Shown here piece after piece: positions 9,335 to 19,351 of a stretch of DNA of 37,131 nt. Position 1 is the first letter of the stretch; each line of letters opens with the position of its first letter. The notes beneath the pieces were generated by a model. That model was not told where the DNA came from. It saw only the letters and a list, made by a program, of their open reading frames with translations, and made no database searches. The stretch lies in assembly GCA_001770415.1 (NCBI GenBank), contig MEQX01000028.1, forward strand, positions 126,633 through 163,763, in the 5' to 3' direction. This stretch comes from Betaproteobacteria bacterium RIFCSPLOWO2_02_FULL_63_19 (GTDB lineage Bacteria > Pseudomonadota > Gammaproteobacteria > Burkholderiales > SG8-39). The position numbers and the translations under genes are program-made.

Positions 9335-9963
9335 TTTCCGAGTTCAGCCGTGTTATCCACATACGCGACCGGATCCAGCGCGAGCAGGTCTTCCCTTCGG
9401 TGCGCGCCGTGTCCCACCGCGAGCGCATCCACGCCCGCGTTGCTGGCCATCTGCAGGTCGTGCACCGTGTCGCCAACCATCAAGGTTGCCTCGGCCTCCA
9501 CCGCCAGTTCCTCGATGAGTTCGTGCAGCATGTCGGGCGCGGGCTTGGACGCACACTGGTCGGCGCAGCGCGTAGAGGCAAAAAAATCCGCGACACCGGT
9601 AGTGCGAAGTGCACGCTCCAGCCCCTTGGCGCTCTTGCCGGTCGCGATCGCGAGCCGATGCCCGCGACCCTTTAGCGCGACCAGCATCTCCCTGGTCCCG
9701 GGAAACAACGTGATATGCGGGTCGCGGAGCCGGAAATGGTGCCGGTAACGTTCCGAGACAGTGGCATACTCGCTTGGCGGCAGACCTGGAACCGCATACG
9801 CAAGGGCATCGGCCAGCCCCAGCCCGATGACGTGGGCGGCGCGCCGATCTTCGGGCACCGTCAAGCCCAGATCCCGACAAGCGGCCTGAATGCAGGCCAC
9901 GATCGTCGACGCGGAATCCATCAACGTTCCGTCCCAGTCAAAAACGATCAATTCATAGCGCAT
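9313..9963 (-). CDS. gph: HAD-superfamily phosphatase, Gph/phosphoglycolate phosphatase type
   Basis: A 216-residue haloacid-dehalogenase hydrolase with all four motifs: I, FDWDGTLMDS (nucleophile Asp9, acid/base Asp11); II, AIATGKSAKGL; III, the lysine of SKPAPDML; IV, MVGDTVHDLQMA. A helical cap domain lies between motifs I and II. Phosphoglycolate phosphatases of this size detoxify 2-phosphoglycolate. The exact substrate cannot be read from sequence, since closely related HADs act on other phosphomonoesters. It lies 12 bases after rluC and overlaps the Rieske gene. Confidence 0.85.
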   Translation of the reverse strand: MRYELIVFDWDGTLMDSASTIVACIQAACRDLGLTVPEDRRAAHVIGLGLADALAYAVPGLPPSEYATVSERYRHHFRLRDPHITLFPGTREMLVALKGRGHRLAIATGKSAKGLERALRTTGVADFFASTRCADQCASKPAPDMLHELIEELAVEAEATLMVGDTVHDLQMASNAGVDALAVGHGAHRREDLLALDPVAYVDNTAELGKWLNENA

Positions 9964-9975
9964 GGTGATGGCCGC

Positions 9976-10929
9976 TCAATCTGTACGCTTTTTCAGGCCT
10001 TCCACGAAGACGCTCAGCTCCCTCGGCAACGGGGCGCGCAGCGCCAGTCGCGCGCCGGTCGCCGGATGCGAAAGATCGAGTTCCGCCGCATGCAGGAACA
10101 TGCGCTTGAGTCCGCGCTTCGCAAGGTCGCGGTTAATCTCGAAATCGCCGTATTTTTCGTCACCGACGATTGGGAATCCAAGATGAGCCAGGTGCACCCG
10201 GATCTGATGCGTACGCCCGGTGCGGAGTTCCGCAGACAACAGTGTAAAGCCCGGCAGCGCCTGATGGGTGCGAAAGAGCGTGCGGGCTTCGCGCCCTTCT
10301 CCGTGCACGCTCACGCGTCGCTCTCCCGCCGAGGTCAGAAACTTGCGCAACGGCAGCACGACATCCTTTTCCGATGATCCGAATTCTCCCTTCACCAGCG
10401 CAAGGTAACGCTTTCGCACCAGCCCTTCGCGCAATGCGGCGTGCAGCCGTGTCAGCGCGGAACGCTTCTTGGCGAGCATCAGCAGCCCCGAGGTATCGCG
10501 GTCGAGCCGGTGTACCAGTTCGAGGAATCGCAGTCCCGGTCGGGCGGCACGCATGGACTCGATAACGCCAAAGCTGACGCCGCTGCCCCCGTGCACGGCT
10601 ATCCCCGCGGGTTTGTCAAGGACCAGCAGCGCCTCGTCCTCGAGAACGACCGGAAAATCGACCGCGCGCGCGCGCGGCTTCTGCGCCGCTCGATTCTGAG
10701 GAAGACGCACCGGCGGAATGCGCACTCGATCGCCTTCGTTCAAGCGGTGGGTGGCGCCGACCCGCCTGCTGTTGACGCGTACCTCGCCGGTGCGCAGGAT
10801 GCGGTAGATATGGCTTCTCGGAATTCCCTTGCAGTACCTCAGCAGATAGTTATCCACCCGTTGATCGTCCCCCTCGGGACCGACGACCACGCTGGATACA
10901 TTGCTTAAATCCTTAATTTTCCTTATCAT
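9976..10929 (-). CDS. rluC: 23S rRNA pseudouridine synthase RluC
   Basis: A 317-residue RluA-family synthase. It has an N-terminal S4 RNA-binding domain (about residues 22-80, RVDNYLLRYCKGIPRSHIYRI) and a catalytic domain with HRLDRDTSG, in which Asp143 is the catalytic aspartate. The C-terminal RTHQIRVHLAHLGFPIVGDEKYG is also characteristic. RluC modifies 955, 2504 and 2580 of 23S rRNA in E. coli. The assignment to RluC rather than RluD rests on the divergent position opposite rne, the same as in enterobacteria. Confidence 0.93.
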   Translation of the reverse strand: MIRKIKDLSNVSSVVVGPEGDDQRVDNYLLRYCKGIPRSHIYRILRTGEVRVNSRRVGATHRLNEGDRVRIPPVRLPQNRAAQKPRARAVDFPVVLEDEALLVLDKPAGIAVHGGSGVSFGVIESMRAARPGLRFLELVHRLDRDTSGLLMLAKKRSALTRLHAALREGLVRKRYLALVKGEFGSSEKDVVLPLRKFLTSAGERRVSVHGEGREARTLFRTHQALPGFTLLSAELRTGRTHQIRVHLAHLGFPIVGDEKYGDFEINRDLAKRGLKRMFLHAAELDLSHPATGARLALRAPLPRELSVFVEGLKKRTD

Positions 10930-11296
10930 CTGCTCGCGGCTTAAGTTGCGGGACCGCCGGCGGTCCGGAAATCGGACCCGGTTACCTGGTCCCCCGGTTC
11001 GGCTGTTTGCCAGGGATGCATGTCATTTCTATACGCCTCCCCGATCGGCACTCGAAGACCCGACGCCAGCAAAGGTTGGTCCATTCATGGACCGGTGATA
11101 GTACTTGATATGCGCGCCAGCAACATGGGCAGATATTCCGGTCGGTTGCACGCCGGTTGCACTTAGGGCAACAAGATAGGCAACGAGACCCGACAAACCA
11201 GACCATCCACGTTTCCATGACAACGGACCCGATGATGCAGGCCTAGACAATCAGGCTCGCGGTTTGTGCTGCCCGCGCGCGCGGGAGAACAAAACA
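10930..11296 (+). promoter_or_regulatory. rluC-rne intergenic region, probable long structured rne leader
   Basis: A 367-base gap between divergent rluC and rne with no credible gene. It holds a perfect 16-base palindrome at 10951-10966 (GGACCGCCGGCGGTCC, which can fold as a six-base-pair stem with a CCGG loop). It also has a 9-base direct repeat CGGTTGCAC at 11143-11151 and 11154-11162, an 11-base period, about one helical turn. In E. coli the rne leader is long and mediates autoregulation by RNase E. Whether the same applies here is inference. I could not fix a promoter with confidence. Confidence 0.45.
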
Positions 11297-14068
11297 GTGA
11301 AGCGCATGCTTTTCAATGCGACACAGGCCGAGGAACTCCGTGTCGCCATTGTCGATGGTCAGAAACTGATCGATCTCGACATTGAATCGGCCTCGAAAGA
11401 ACAAAGAAAAAGCAACATCTACAAGGGTGTCATCACCCGCGTCGAACCCAGCCTCGAGGCCGCATTCATCGATTACGGCACCGAGCGGCATGGCTTTCTT
11501 CCCTTCAAGGAGGTTGCCCGAGGCTATTTCAGGTCGGGCGCGGACGTCGGGCGCGCGCGGATCCAGGACGCCATAGAGGAAGGCCAGGAACTGATCGTCC
11601 AGGTCGAAAAGGACGAACGCGGCAACAAGGGCGCCGCGCTCACCACCTTCATCAGCCTGGCGGGACGTTATCTCGTCCTCATGCCCAACAACCCGCGAGG
11701 CGGGGGCGTTTCGCGCCGTATCGAGGGCGAGGACCGTAGTGAGTTGCGCGACATGATGGACCAACTGCCCGTCCCCCAAGGCATGAGCATTATCGCGCGC
11801 ACTGCGGGCATAGGACGCTCCAAGGAGGAACTGGAGTGGGATCTCGGCTACCTGCTCCAACTCTGGCGCGCCATCGAGGATGCGTCCAGCTCGCAGAAGG
11901 GCGCCTTCCTGATCTATCAAGAAGGCAGCCTGGTCATCCGTGCGATCCGCGACTATTTCCATCCTGAAATCGGCGAAATTCTCATCGACACCCAGTCGAT
12001 ATTCGATCAGGCGCAGCAGTTCATGGCGCATGTGATGCCCGACAACGTCAATCGCGTGAAACTGTATCGCGACGACGTGCCGTTGTTCTCGCGCTTTCAG
12101 ATCGAACACCAGATCGAAACCGCATACTCGAGGCAGGTGACACTGCCCTCGGGTGGCGCGGTGGTGATCGACCATACCGAGGCGCTGGTTTCCGTCGACG
12201 TGAATTCGGCGCGCGCCACCCGGGGACATGACATCGAGGAGACGGCATTCCGCACCAACTGCGAGGCAGCGGATGAAATCGCCCGCCAGTTGCGGCTGCG
12301 CGATCTCGGCGGCCTGATCGTGATCGATTTCATCGACATGGATAACCCGCGCAATCAGCGCGAAGTCGAGAACCGGCTTCGGGAAGCGCTTCACGTCGAC
12401 CGCGCCCGGGTGCAAATGGGCAAGATATCGCGCTTCGGGCTGATGGAACTCTCGCGGCAGAGGCTGCGGCCCTCGCTCGGCGAGAGCGCTCACCAGCCCT
12501 GCCCGCGCTGCAGCGGCACCGGCTTCATCCGCGGCATCGAGTCGACCGCACTGCACATCCTGCGCATCATTCAGGAAGAGGCAATGAAGGAGAACAGCGC
12601 TGCCGTGCACGCGCAGGTTCCGGTGGACGTGGCCACGTTCCTGCTGAATGAAAAGCGCACCGACATCCACGCCATAGAGGCGCGCATGAAGGTCAATGTC
12701 GTATTGATCCCGAACATTCACCTCGATACGCCCAACTACACGATCACGCGCATGCGCCATGACGATCTGAACCAGGAGGGCGCGCTGCCCGCAAGCTACG
12801 AACTCGTCGAGCCTCCGGCCGAAGAAGAGGACACGTCGGCACCGGAAGCGAAACCGCAGCGACAGCTGGCCGCGGTGCAGAACTTCACGCCGGACCCGTC
12901 CGCGCGGGCGCCGGTCGCGGCCGTTCCGGTCGCCGCTCCGGTGGCCAGAACCGAAGAGCGCGGCAGCATCATCGACCGCATCCTCGGCTGGTTCAGGGGC
13001 GCGCCCGCAAGCGACGCGAAATCCGGCGAGCCCCGCAAAGACGAGCCACGACGCGATCTGCATCGACGCGATCAGCGCCGTGACCGCGACCGAGGGGGAC
13101 GGGATCGGGACCGCAGCGGGCGCGACCGGCAAGAAGGGCGAAGTGGACAACGCCAGCAGGCGCCGCGCGAAATCCGGCAAGCCGACACGCGCCGCGGAGA
13201 GCGCGGCGAGCGGCCCGAGCGCGCGGCACGGCCCGAGGGCACGCGTGGCGCGCGCCCGGAGCGCGACCGGCGGCCGGAAGCTAGTGAACGTCAGGAACGC
13301 GGCGCGCGTCAGGAGCGCGACGCGCGTCCGGAGGCTGGTGATCGGCCCGAACGCAGCCAGCGTTCCGAGCGCGGGCGCCGGGAACGCGGAGAACCGCGCC
13401 CCCGCGACCTTTCAGAACCGCAGATGGCGGAGAACCTGAGCGCGGAGAGGCAGGCGCAAACGGACGAAACATTGCAGCGCACGCCGACCGCCGGAGAAAA
13501 AGTCGCGAGCCATGCACCCGATATTCCGGCGGGTGACTCACGGCAGGCAGCGCGACCGGAAGGCGAACGCCGGCGCGGACGACGGGATCGCGGACCGCGC
13601 GAGGAACGCCATCAGGCCGGTGGTCCTCCGCAGCAGGAACTCGGCCTGTCAACCCCGAAGCCCGACGACTTGGCCGAAGTACCCGCCGCACTGCGGCCTG
13701 AAAGCCCACTGGAAAGCGCCAGCGACCGCGCGCCTGAATCGTTGCCGACCGAGTCGGCAAGCACTGCGGTGGCCGTGGTGGAGCCAGCGCCCCTTGTATC
13801 CATCGAACCCGCACCGGCTGCCACGGCCCCGGTCGAAGCGCCAGTGGCATCTGCGGCCGAACCTGTGACAAAGCCGGCGCCGCCGGCCCCTCCGGTGGAC
13901 CTCGATCAGGTGCTCAAGGAAAGCGGGCTGCAACTGGTACAGACCAAACCCGGCGCCGCGATCGACGTTCCGGACGAGCCGGAATTCGTGCCTGCAAAAA
14001 GACCCCGTCGTACGCCACCCCCCGATCTCGGCCAGCCGCTCCAGATCGTCGAGACCCGCAAGGAATAG
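11297..14068 (+). CDS. rne: Ribonuclease E
   Basis: Essential endoribonuclease of mRNA decay and rRNA/tRNA processing, and the scaffold of the RNA degradosome at the inner membrane. The start is GTG 11297 ([10 protein letters not shown]), with GGGAG upstream; the protein is 923 residues. The S1 domain lies at about residues 35-120. The metal-binding aspartates are Asp301 (VSVDVNSA) and Asp344 (IVIDFIDM), and the zinc-link is CPRC (Cys402, Cys405). An amphipathic helix, [13 protein letters not shown], at about 557-569 matches the position of the E. coli membrane-targeting sequence. The tail is disordered: about 575-720 is rich in Arg, Glu, Asp and Gly, followed by an Ala/Pro/Glu-rich stretch. 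Confidence 0.96.
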   Translation: MKRMLFNATQAEELRVAIVDGQKLIDLDIESASKEQRKSNIYKGVITRVEPSLEAAFIDYGTERHGFLPFKEVARGYFRSGADVGRARIQDAIEEGQELIVQVEKDERGNKGAALTTFISLAGRYLVLMPNNPRGGGVSRRIEGEDRSELRDMMDQLPVPQGMSIIARTAGIGRSKEELEWDLGYLLQLWRAIEDASSSQKGAFLIYQEGSLVIRAIRDYFHPEIGEILIDTQSIFDQAQQFMAHVMPDNVNRVKLYRDDVPLFSRFQIEHQIETAYSRQVTLPSGGAVVIDHTEALVSVDVNSARATRGHDIEETAFRTNCEAADEIARQLRLRDLGGLIVIDFIDMDNPRNQREVENRLREALHVDRARVQMGKISRFGLMELSRQRLRPSLGESAHQPCPRCSGTGFIRGIESTALHILRIIQEEAMKENSAAVHAQVPVDVATFLLNEKRTDIHAIEARMKVNVVLIPNIHLDTPNYTITRMRHDDLNQEGALPASYELVEPPAEEEDTSAPEAKPQRQLAAVQNFTPDPSARAPVAAVPVAAPVARTEERGSIIDRILGWFRGAPASDAKSGEPRKDEPRRDLHRRDQRRDRDRGGRDRDRSGRDRQEGRSGQRQQAPREIRQADTRRGERGERPERAARPEGTRGARPERDRRPEASERQERGARQERDARPEAGDRPERSQRSERGRRERGEPRPRDLSEPQMAENLSAERQAQTDETLQRTPTAGEKVASHAPDIPAGDSRQAARPEGERRRGRRDRGPREERHQAGGPPQQELGLSTPKPDDLAEVPAALRPESPLESASDRAPESLPTESASTAVAVVEPAPLVSIEPAPAATAPVEAPVASAAEPVTKPAPPAPPVDLDQVLKESGLQLVQTKPGAAIDVPDEPEFVPAKRPRRTPPPDLGQPLQIVETRKE

Positions 14069-14081
14069 CTGCGGCGCCCTC

Positions 14082-14114
14082 CCCGACGCACGGGAAACTG
14101 CACCGTGCGTCGGG
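14082..14114. terminator. Bidirectional terminator hairpin between rne and the phosphatase gene
   Basis: A perfect 12-base inverted repeat, CCCGACGCACGG (14082-14093) and CCGTGCGTCGGG (14103-14114), encloses a nine-base loop. It lies 13 bases after the rne stop and 15 bases before the stop of the convergent phosphatase gene. It has no T-tract, but the strong GC-rich stem placed exactly between convergent genes makes a shared terminator or 3'-end stabiliser likely. Confidence 0.7.
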
Positions 14115-14129
14115 AAGCAAGGCTGCAGC

Positions 14130-14633
14130 TCAACGCTTATCCGGGGGCGCGGCCAGCGATGCATTTCCCCCGCGCAATGCATCGAGCAGGCCCTGCACGG
14201 CGTCCTCGAGCATGTCCAGCACCCGCTCGAATCCGCTCGGGCCGCCATAGTACGGGTCGGGAACGTCTTTTTCGTCAAACCGCCTCGCGTATTGCATCAT
14301 CATCCGCAACTTGGAATCTGCGGTAGCGCCTGCGAGCGAAGAGAGCAACGCGTGATTGTCCCGGTCCATCGCCAGCACCAGGTCGAAACGCTGAAAGTCA
14401 TCGCGCACGAACTTGCGCGCTCTGAGCCCGGACAGGTCGTAGCCGCGGCGCGCTGCGGCTTCCTGCATGCGCAAGTCGGGCGGTTCGCCGACGTGGTAGC
14501 CATGCGTTCCCGCCGAATCGACGATGATCTGCTCGGACAAGCCCGCATTCGCAATCATCCTCCGGGATATACCCTCCGCGGTCGGCGAGCGGCAGATGTT
14601 ACCGGTGCAGACGAATACGACCGACGACCTCAT
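14130..14633 (-). CDS. Low-molecular-weight protein tyrosine phosphatase
   Basis: A 167-residue cytosolic phosphatase that removes phosphate from tyrosine residues. The N-terminal active-site loop CTGNICRS carries the nucleophile Cys9 and Arg15, and the general acid is Asp126 in DPYYGG. The length is slightly above the usual 145-160 because of a short C-terminal extension. No capsule or exopolysaccharide genes are nearby, so the target is unknown; in many Proteobacteria such enzymes pair with a tyrosine kinase. It follows the dehydrogenase gene by ten bases and is probably co-transcribed with it. Confidence 0.93.
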   Translation of the reverse strand: MRSSVVFVCTGNICRSPTAEGISRRMIANAGLSEQIIVDSAGTHGYHVGEPPDLRMQEAAARRGYDLSGLRARKFVRDDFQRFDLVLAMDRDNHALLSSLAGATADSKLRMMMQYARRFDEKDVPDPYYGGPSGFERVLDMLEDAVQGLLDALRGGNASLAAPPDKR

Positions 14634-14643
14634 CGTTCAAGCG

Positions 14644-15498
14644 TTATTTCGCGTAATCGAAGAAACCGCGGCCGGTCTTGCGGCCGAGATAGCCGGCTTC
14701 GACCATTTCCACGAGCAACGGAGCCGGACGGTATTTCGGGTCCTTGAACCCCTCGAACAGCACGTTCATCACCGCCAGTTCGACGTCCAGTCCGATGAGG
14801 TCACACAGCGCCAGCGGCCCGATGGGCTGGTTGGTTCCCAGCTTCATCGCGCTGTCGATCTCCCCGGCAGTCGCGAGCCCTTCGGCAAGCGCAAAGATCG
14901 CCTCGTTGATCATCGGGCACAGCAGCCGATTGACGACGAACCCCGGGCTGTTGCGCACTTTGACCGGCGTCTTGCCGATCTTCTTCGCCACCGCCTCCAC
15001 CGATGCGTAGGTTGCGTCTGAAGTCTGCAGGCCGCGGATCACTTCCACCAATTGCAGCATCGGAACCGGGTTGAAGAAGTGCATGCCAATCACCCGGTCT
15101 GAAATCGGCGTTGCCGCGGCGAGCCGGGTAACGGAAATCGACGATGTGTTGGTCGCCACGATTGCCGTATCACCGGCGAGTCCCGCCAGCTGGGCGAAGA
15201 TCTTCAGCTTGAGGTCCAGATTTTCGGTCGCGGCCTCGATGATCAGATCGCTGCCGCGCACCGCTTCAATGTCAGTCGCGGTCTTTATCAGACCCAGCGC
15301 CGCGGCCTTGGCGTCCGCCGTCATCTTGTCCTTCTTTACCAGGCGATCGAGACTGCCATCGACGGTCTTCAAGCCTCGCTGCAGCGCAGAGGCGGAGACA
15401 TCCGTCATCGCGACCTCGTAACCGCAGACCGCAAAGGCCTGCGCGATGCCGTTACCCATGGTTCCTGCGCCGATGATTCCGATTTTCTTGATTTCCAT
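14644..15498 (-). CDS. hbd: 3-hydroxybutyryl-CoA dehydrogenase
   Basis: NAD(P)-dependent 3-hydroxyacyl-CoA dehydrogenase of 284 residues, the typical size of the stand-alone enzyme. The Rossmann motif [11 protein letters not shown] is at residues 10-20, the catalytic histidine is His140 in MHFFNPVPM, and [12 protein letters not shown] and [14 protein letters not shown] are conserved. It interconverts acetoacetyl-CoA and 3-hydroxybutyryl-CoA and may serve butanoate, polyhydroxyalkanoate or phenylacetate routes; no pathway partners are nearby to decide. GAGGGA precedes the ATG. It lies 107 bases downstream of uvrB. Confidence 0.93.
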   Translation of the reverse strand: MEIKKIGIIGAGTMGNGIAQAFAVCGYEVAMTDVSASALQRGLKTVDGSLDRLVKKDKMTADAKAAALGLIKTATDIEAVRGSDLIIEAATENLDLKLKIFAQLAGLAGDTAIVATNTSSISVTRLAAATPISDRVIGMHFFNPVPMLQLVEVIRGLQTSDATYASVEAVAKKIGKTPVKVRNSPGFVVNRLLCPMINEAIFALAEGLATAGEIDSAMKLGTNQPIGPLALCDLIGLDVELAVMNVLFEGFKDPKYRPAPLLVEMVEAGYLGRKTGRGFFDYAK

Positions 15499-15605
15499 AT
15501 GTCCCTCGATGGAGTCAGGTTAGTGAAGTGTTTCGCGTGTGGCGCACATTATCGTCGCCGGTCGCCCGAAAAACTTGTCAGATGTCAAAGAAACGGGGGA
15601 TAAGC

Positions 15606-17681
15606 CTAGCCAACGGCCCGCCTCGGTTCGGGCTCTTCGTCGGCCGGCCTCGCACCGAAGAAGTTCCGCTTCAGTTCGGCAAGCCGATCCCGCGCCTGGG
15701 CGGCCTTCTCGAACTCGAGGCTGCGTGCATGCCGCAACATCTGCTTTTCGATCTTCTTGATCTCCCGGGCCAGCTGCTTCTCCGACATGGTCTCGTAACG
15801 CGCCTGCGCCTCGGCGGCCTTGAGCTCCAACTGGACCTGCTGGCTGTCGTACACGCCTTCGATCATGTCCCGCACGCGCTTGACGATGCCTACCGGCGTG
15901 ATGCCGTGCCTTGCGTTGTATGCGATCTGCTTGCCGCGCCGCCGCTCGGTCTCGCCGATCGCCCTTTTCATCGAATCAGTGATCTGGTCCGCATACAGGA
16001 TCGCCCGGCCGTTGATATGGCGCGCGGCGCGCCCGATGGTCTGGATGAGAGAGCGCTCGGAACGAAGAAACCCCTCCTTGTCCGCATCGAGTATGGCCAC
16101 CAGCGACACTTCGGGAAGGTCCAGACCTTCGCGCAGCAGGTTGATGCCCACCAGCACGTCGAACTCGCCGAGCCGCAGGTCGCGGATGATCTCGACGCGC
16201 TCCACCGTCTCCACTTCCGAATGGAGGTAGCGGACCTTGACGCCATGCTCCGACAGGTACTCGGTGAGTTCCTCTGCCATGCGTTTGGTAAGCGTAGTCA
16301 CCAGCACGCGCTCCCGCCGGGCCGAACGCAGCGTGATTTCCGACAGCAAGTCGTCCACTTGCGTCGCCGCAGGCCGGACCTCGAGTTCCGGGTCGACCAG
16401 GCCGGTCGGGCGCACGACCTGCTCCACCACCTGGGCGGACTTCCGGCGTTCGTATTCGGCGGGCGTGGCGGAAACGAACATCGTCTGGCGCATGACGCGC
16501 TCGAATTCCTCGAACATGAGCGGCCGGTTGTCCAGCGCCGACGGCAGCCGGAAGCCGTAGTTGACCAGATTTTCCTTGCGCGAACGGTCTCCCCTGTACA
16601 TGCCGCCCAGCTGGCCGATGGTGACGTGCGATTCGTCGATGATCATCAGCGCGTTCGGCTGCAGGTAATCGATCAGCGTCGGCGGCGGCTCCCCCGCCTT
16701 GCGCCCGGACAGATGCCGGGAATAATTCTCGATCCCCTTGCAGAATCCCAGCTCGTTGAGCATCTCAAGGTCGAAGCGCGTGCGCTGCTCGATACGTTGT
16801 GCCTCGACCAGCTTGCCTTCGCCGTTGAAGAACCCGATCCGCCCGGACAGTTCGACCTTGATCGCTTCGATGGCGCGCAGCGTGGTCGCCCGCGGCGTCA
16901 CGTAGTGGCTGGACGGATACACGGTGAACCGCGGCACCCGGTGATGGGTGTGCCCCGTGAGTGGGTCGAACAGGGTCAGCGTCTCGACCTCGTCGTCGAG
17001 CAGCGCGATGCGCAGCGCCGTTTCGGAGTTCTCCGCGGGGAAAACGTCCACCACGTCGCCGCGCACTCGGAACGTGCCGCGGCGGAAATCGAGTTCGTTG
17101 CGCTCGTACTGCATGGCCACGAGGCGCGCGATCACGTCGCGCTGCGCGTACCGCTCGCGTTCGCGCAGGTGCAGGATCATGCCGTGATAGTCGACCGGAT
17201 CGCCGATGCCATAGATGCACGATACGGTCGCGACGATGATCGCATCCTCGCGCTCGAGCAGCGTCTTGGTCGCCGAGAGCCGCATTTGCTCGATGTGTTC
17301 GTTGATCGATGAATCCTTTTCGATGAACAGGTCGCGCGAAGGAACGTAGGCTTCCGGCTGGTAATAATCGTAGTAGGAGACAAAGTACTCGACCGCGTTA
17401 TCCGGGAAATACTCGCGAAATTCAGCGTAGAGCTGCGCGGCCAGCGTCTTGTTCGGCGCCAGCACCAGCGCCGGTCGCCCCAGGCGTGCGATCACGTTCG
17501 CCATCGTGTAGGTCTTGCCGGACCCGGTCACCCCGAGCAGGGTCTGGTAGGCAAGTCCATCGCGGATGCCCTCGACAAGCTTTTCGATCGCCTCCGGCTG
17601 GTCGCCGGCCGGCTCGTAGGGCTGGTTGAGCCGGAACGGACTGCTGGGAAAAGTGGTGATCAAAGGTATAGAATGGTGCAC
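15606..17681 (-). CDS. uvrB: Excinuclease ABC subunit B
   Basis: Damage-verification helicase-like subunit of nucleotide excision repair, acting with UvrA and UvrC. The 691-residue protein has Walker A GVTGSGKT (residues 50-57), the beta-hairpin region [12 protein letters not shown] that inserts between DNA strands, the DESH helicase motif, and a C-terminal UVR domain ([15 protein letters not shown]...) that binds UvrC. The start used is GTG 17681. A TTG at 17663 is also possible; neither has a clear ribosome binding site. It is divergent from the aminotransferase gene with 54 bases between. I did not find a full LexA box there. Confidence 0.96.
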   Translation of the reverse strand: MHHSIPLITTFPSSPFRLNQPYEPAGDQPEAIEKLVEGIRDGLAYQTLLGVTGSGKTYTMANVIARLGRPALVLAPNKTLAAQLYAEFREYFPDNAVEYFVSYYDYYQPEAYVPSRDLFIEKDSSINEHIEQMRLSATKTLLEREDAIIVATVSCIYGIGDPVDYHGMILHLRERERYAQRDVIARLVAMQYERNELDFRRGTFRVRGDVVDVFPAENSETALRIALLDDEVETLTLFDPLTGHTHHRVPRFTVYPSSHYVTPRATTLRAIEAIKVELSGRIGFFNGEGKLVEAQRIEQRTRFDLEMLNELGFCKGIENYSRHLSGRKAGEPPPTLIDYLQPNALMIIDESHVTIGQLGGMYRGDRSRKENLVNYGFRLPSALDNRPLMFEEFERVMRQTMFVSATPAEYERRKSAQVVEQVVRPTGLVDPELEVRPAATQVDDLLSEITLRSARRERVLVTTLTKRMAEELTEYLSEHGVKVRYLHSEVETVERVEIIRDLRLGEFDVLVGINLLREGLDLPEVSLVAILDADKEGFLRSERSLIQTIGRAARHINGRAILYADQITDSMKRAIGETERRRGKQIAYNARHGITPVGIVKRVRDMIEGVYDSQQVQLELKAAEAQARYETMSEKQLAREIKKIEKQMLRHARSLEFEKAAQARDRLAELKRNFFGARPADEEPEPRRAVG

Positions 17682-17735
17682 TGCAACGGAAACTATTCAG
17701 TTTAACAGTTCAGCCCCTACCGAGAGAAGACCATC

Positions 17736-18941
17736 ATGACCTCCAATGTTTTGTCGCACGTGGAAATGGCGCCCCGCGATCCGATCCTTGGCGTGACCGA
17801 GGCGTTTGTCGCAGACAAGAACCCGAACAAGGTCAATCTCGGGGTCGGCATCTACTATGACGATACCGGCAAGGTGCCGGTGCTCGAGTGCGTGCGCCGC
17901 GTCGAGCGCGACATGGCCGAGAAATCCGCGCCGCGCGCCTACCTTCCGATCGACGGCCTGGCGGCCTACGACAAAGCGATCCAGACGCTCGTCTTCGGCG
18001 GCGACAGCCCGGCGCTCAAGGACAATCGCGTCGTCACGGTGCAAACGCTCGGCGGAACCGGCGGCCTGAAGGTGGGCGCCGATTTCCTGCGCCGGACGCT
18101 GCCACAGGCGCAGGTCTGGATCAGCGACCCGAGTTGGGAAAATCACCGCGCGATATTCGAGAACGCGGGTTTCGTCGTCAACAACTATCCGTACTACGAT
18201 GCGCCGACCCACGGCGTGAATTTCAACGGCATGATCGACTGCCTGCGCGGGCTGCCCAAGGGATCGATCGTCGTGCTGCACGCCTGCTGCCACAACCCGA
18301 CCGGCGTGGACCTGTCCGCCGATCAGTGGGCCGCCGTGGCCGAGACCGTCAACAAGCAGGGCCTCGTGCCGCTGCTCGACATCGCCTACCAGGGATTCGG
18401 CGACGGCCTGGACGCCGATGCCGCCGCGGTGCGGATTTTCGACAAGGCGGGCGGCGCGGCATTTGTCGCCAACTCGTTCTCGAAGACGTTCTCGCTCTAC
18501 GGCGAGCGCGTCGGCGGGCTTTCGGTGGTGGCCGGCAACAAGGACGAAGCCGCGCGCGTGCTGTCGCAGATCAAGCGCCTGGTCCGCAGCAACTACTCGA
18601 ACCCGCCCACGCATGGAGGCCAGATCGTCGCTTCAGTCCTCACCTCACCCGAGGCACGCGCGCAATGGGAGCAGGAACTCGGGCAGATGCGCGCTCGCAT
18701 CCGCACCGTGCGCCAGCAACTGGTGGACAAGCTGCGCGCCAAGGCGCCGAAACACGATTTCGAATTCGTGACACGCCAGCGCGGCATGTTCTCGTATTCG
18801 GGGCTGTCAAAGCAGGCCGTGACACGGCTGCGCGAGGAGTTCTCGGTCTATGCGATCGACACCGGACGCATCTGCGTGGCGGCGATCAACTCGAAGAACA
18901 TCGACTACGTGTCCGACTCGATCGCGAAGGTCGTGGGCTAG
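17736..18941 (+). CDS. Aspartate/aromatic amino acid aminotransferase (AspC/TyrB type, class I)
   Basis: PLP-dependent class I aminotransferase of the Ialpha (AspC/TyrB) subgroup, 401 residues. The Schiff-base lysine is Lys250 in NSFSKTFSLYGERVG, with Arg258 binding cofactor phosphate. Also conserved are the HNPTG motif with Asn187, LDIAYQGFGDG with Tyr218, and the YLPIDG and TLGGTGG loops. It would transfer amino groups from aspartate, and possibly tyrosine or phenylalanine, to 2-oxoglutarate. AspC and TyrB cannot be told apart reliably from sequence. The ATG at 17736 has a weak purine-rich site (GAGAGAAG) upstream. Confidence 0.93.
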   Translation: MTSNVLSHVEMAPRDPILGVTEAFVADKNPNKVNLGVGIYYDDTGKVPVLECVRRVERDMAEKSAPRAYLPIDGLAAYDKAIQTLVFGGDSPALKDNRVVTVQTLGGTGGLKVGADFLRRTLPQAQVWISDPSWENHRAIFENAGFVVNNYPYYDAPTHGVNFNGMIDCLRGLPKGSIVVLHACCHNPTGVDLSADQWAAVAETVNKQGLVPLLDIAYQGFGDGLDADAAAVRIFDKAGGAAFVANSFSKTFSLYGERVGGLSVVAGNKDEAARVLSQIKRLVRSNYSNPPTHGGQIVASVLTSPEARAQWEQELGQMRARIRTVRQQLVDKLRAKAPKHDFEFVTRQRGMFSYSGLSKQAVTRLREEFSVYAIDTGRICVAAINSKNIDYVSDSIAKVVG

Positions 18942-18976
18942 CGTGCTGCAACCGACGCCGCAAAGGTCGTGTTACG

Positions 18977-19005
18977 TTGACCGGGGTGCGGCGCCCCATT
19001 AAAAT
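18977..19005 (+). promoter_or_regulatory. Promoter of tRNA-Asn
   Basis: TTGACC (18977-18982) and TAAAAT (19000-19005) are separated by exactly 17 bases, and transcription would start about ten bases before the tRNA. The spacer holds a GC-rich near-palindrome (GGGGTGCGGCGCCCC) that could fold in the aminotransferase transcript and end it. The GC-rich bases after the -10 fit a stringently controlled stable-RNA promoter, which is inference. Confidence 0.7.
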
Positions 19006-19020
19006 CACGCGTTCGCCAAT

Positions 19021-19096
19021 TCCCCGATAGCTCAGCTGGTAGAGCGACGGACTGTTAATCCGCAGGTCCCAGGTTCGAGCCCTGGTCGGGGAGCCA
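19021..19096 (+). tRNA. tRNA-Asn (anticodon GTT)
   Basis: A 76-base tRNA. The acceptor stem TCCCCGA pairs with TCGGGGA, the D-arm is GCTCAGCTGGTAGAGC, the anticodon arm CGGACTGTTAATCCG carries GTT, and the T-arm contains GGTTCGAGCC. CCA is encoded (19094-19096). The 3' end is repeated about 6.6 kb downstream, as in tRNA genes used as integration sites. Confidence 0.98.
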
Positions 19097-19109
19097 TCAA
19101 GATCATGCA
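19087..19109 (+). repeat. Left copy of a 23-bp direct repeat at the tRNA-Asn 3' end (candidate attL)
   Basis: These 23 bases, from CGGGGAGCCA of the tRNA 3' end to GATCATGCA in the flank, recur exactly at 25711-25733. Eight further bases to the left match at six positions. The repeat covers the last ten bases of the tRNA including CCA and thirteen bases of flank. Element att sites at tRNA genes usually stay within the tRNA; here it extends past it. Confidence 0.6.
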
Positions 19110-19351
19110 CTTAGGCCATCCATCGCGGTGGCTTTCTTGCTTTTGAGGGATACGAATACCGATAGTCCGCGGGTCGGTATTGGACCGTGCGCCACGAGAA
19201 ACGCTGCCTAGCCCGACCTCTCTTCGAATGGAACTCCGATTCCATAGAAGCGAGAAAGTCCTCCGAATGTTTTTTGCTGGTCCGAGCTTTGCCGCAACGC
19301 GCGAACGTGCGGGGATCCCGGATCGATTCTGCGGCGATTTGATGTTCAAAG
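19110..19351. other. Intergenic region after tRNA-Asn
   Basis: No credible gene. A weak near-palindrome, CCATCGCGGTGG, is followed by a T-rich stretch (CTTTCTTGCTTTT) at about 19121-19144 and might end the tRNA transcript. ORFs antisense to the tRNA that enter this region are artefacts of the tRNA sequence. Confidence 0.4.

Noticed and set aside
11243..13180. A 645-codon open frame antisense to rne
   Set aside because: It mirrors the strong third-position GC bias of rne, has low-complexity composition and no domain or ribosome binding site; rne is certain.
15528..17312. A 594-codon open frame antisense to uvrB
   Set aside because: It lies within uvrB on the opposite strand, rich in Arg, His and Leu, as expected for the complement of GC-biased codons.
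17682..17735. A LexA box between uvrB and the aminotransferase gene
   Set aside because: CTG and CAG pieces occur, but none has the required ten-base spacing with both halves intact.
18886..19349. Open frames antisense to tRNA-Asn with RARTWDLRINSPSLYQLSY-like peptides
   Set aside because: This peptide is the well-known artefact of translating the complement of a tRNA gene.
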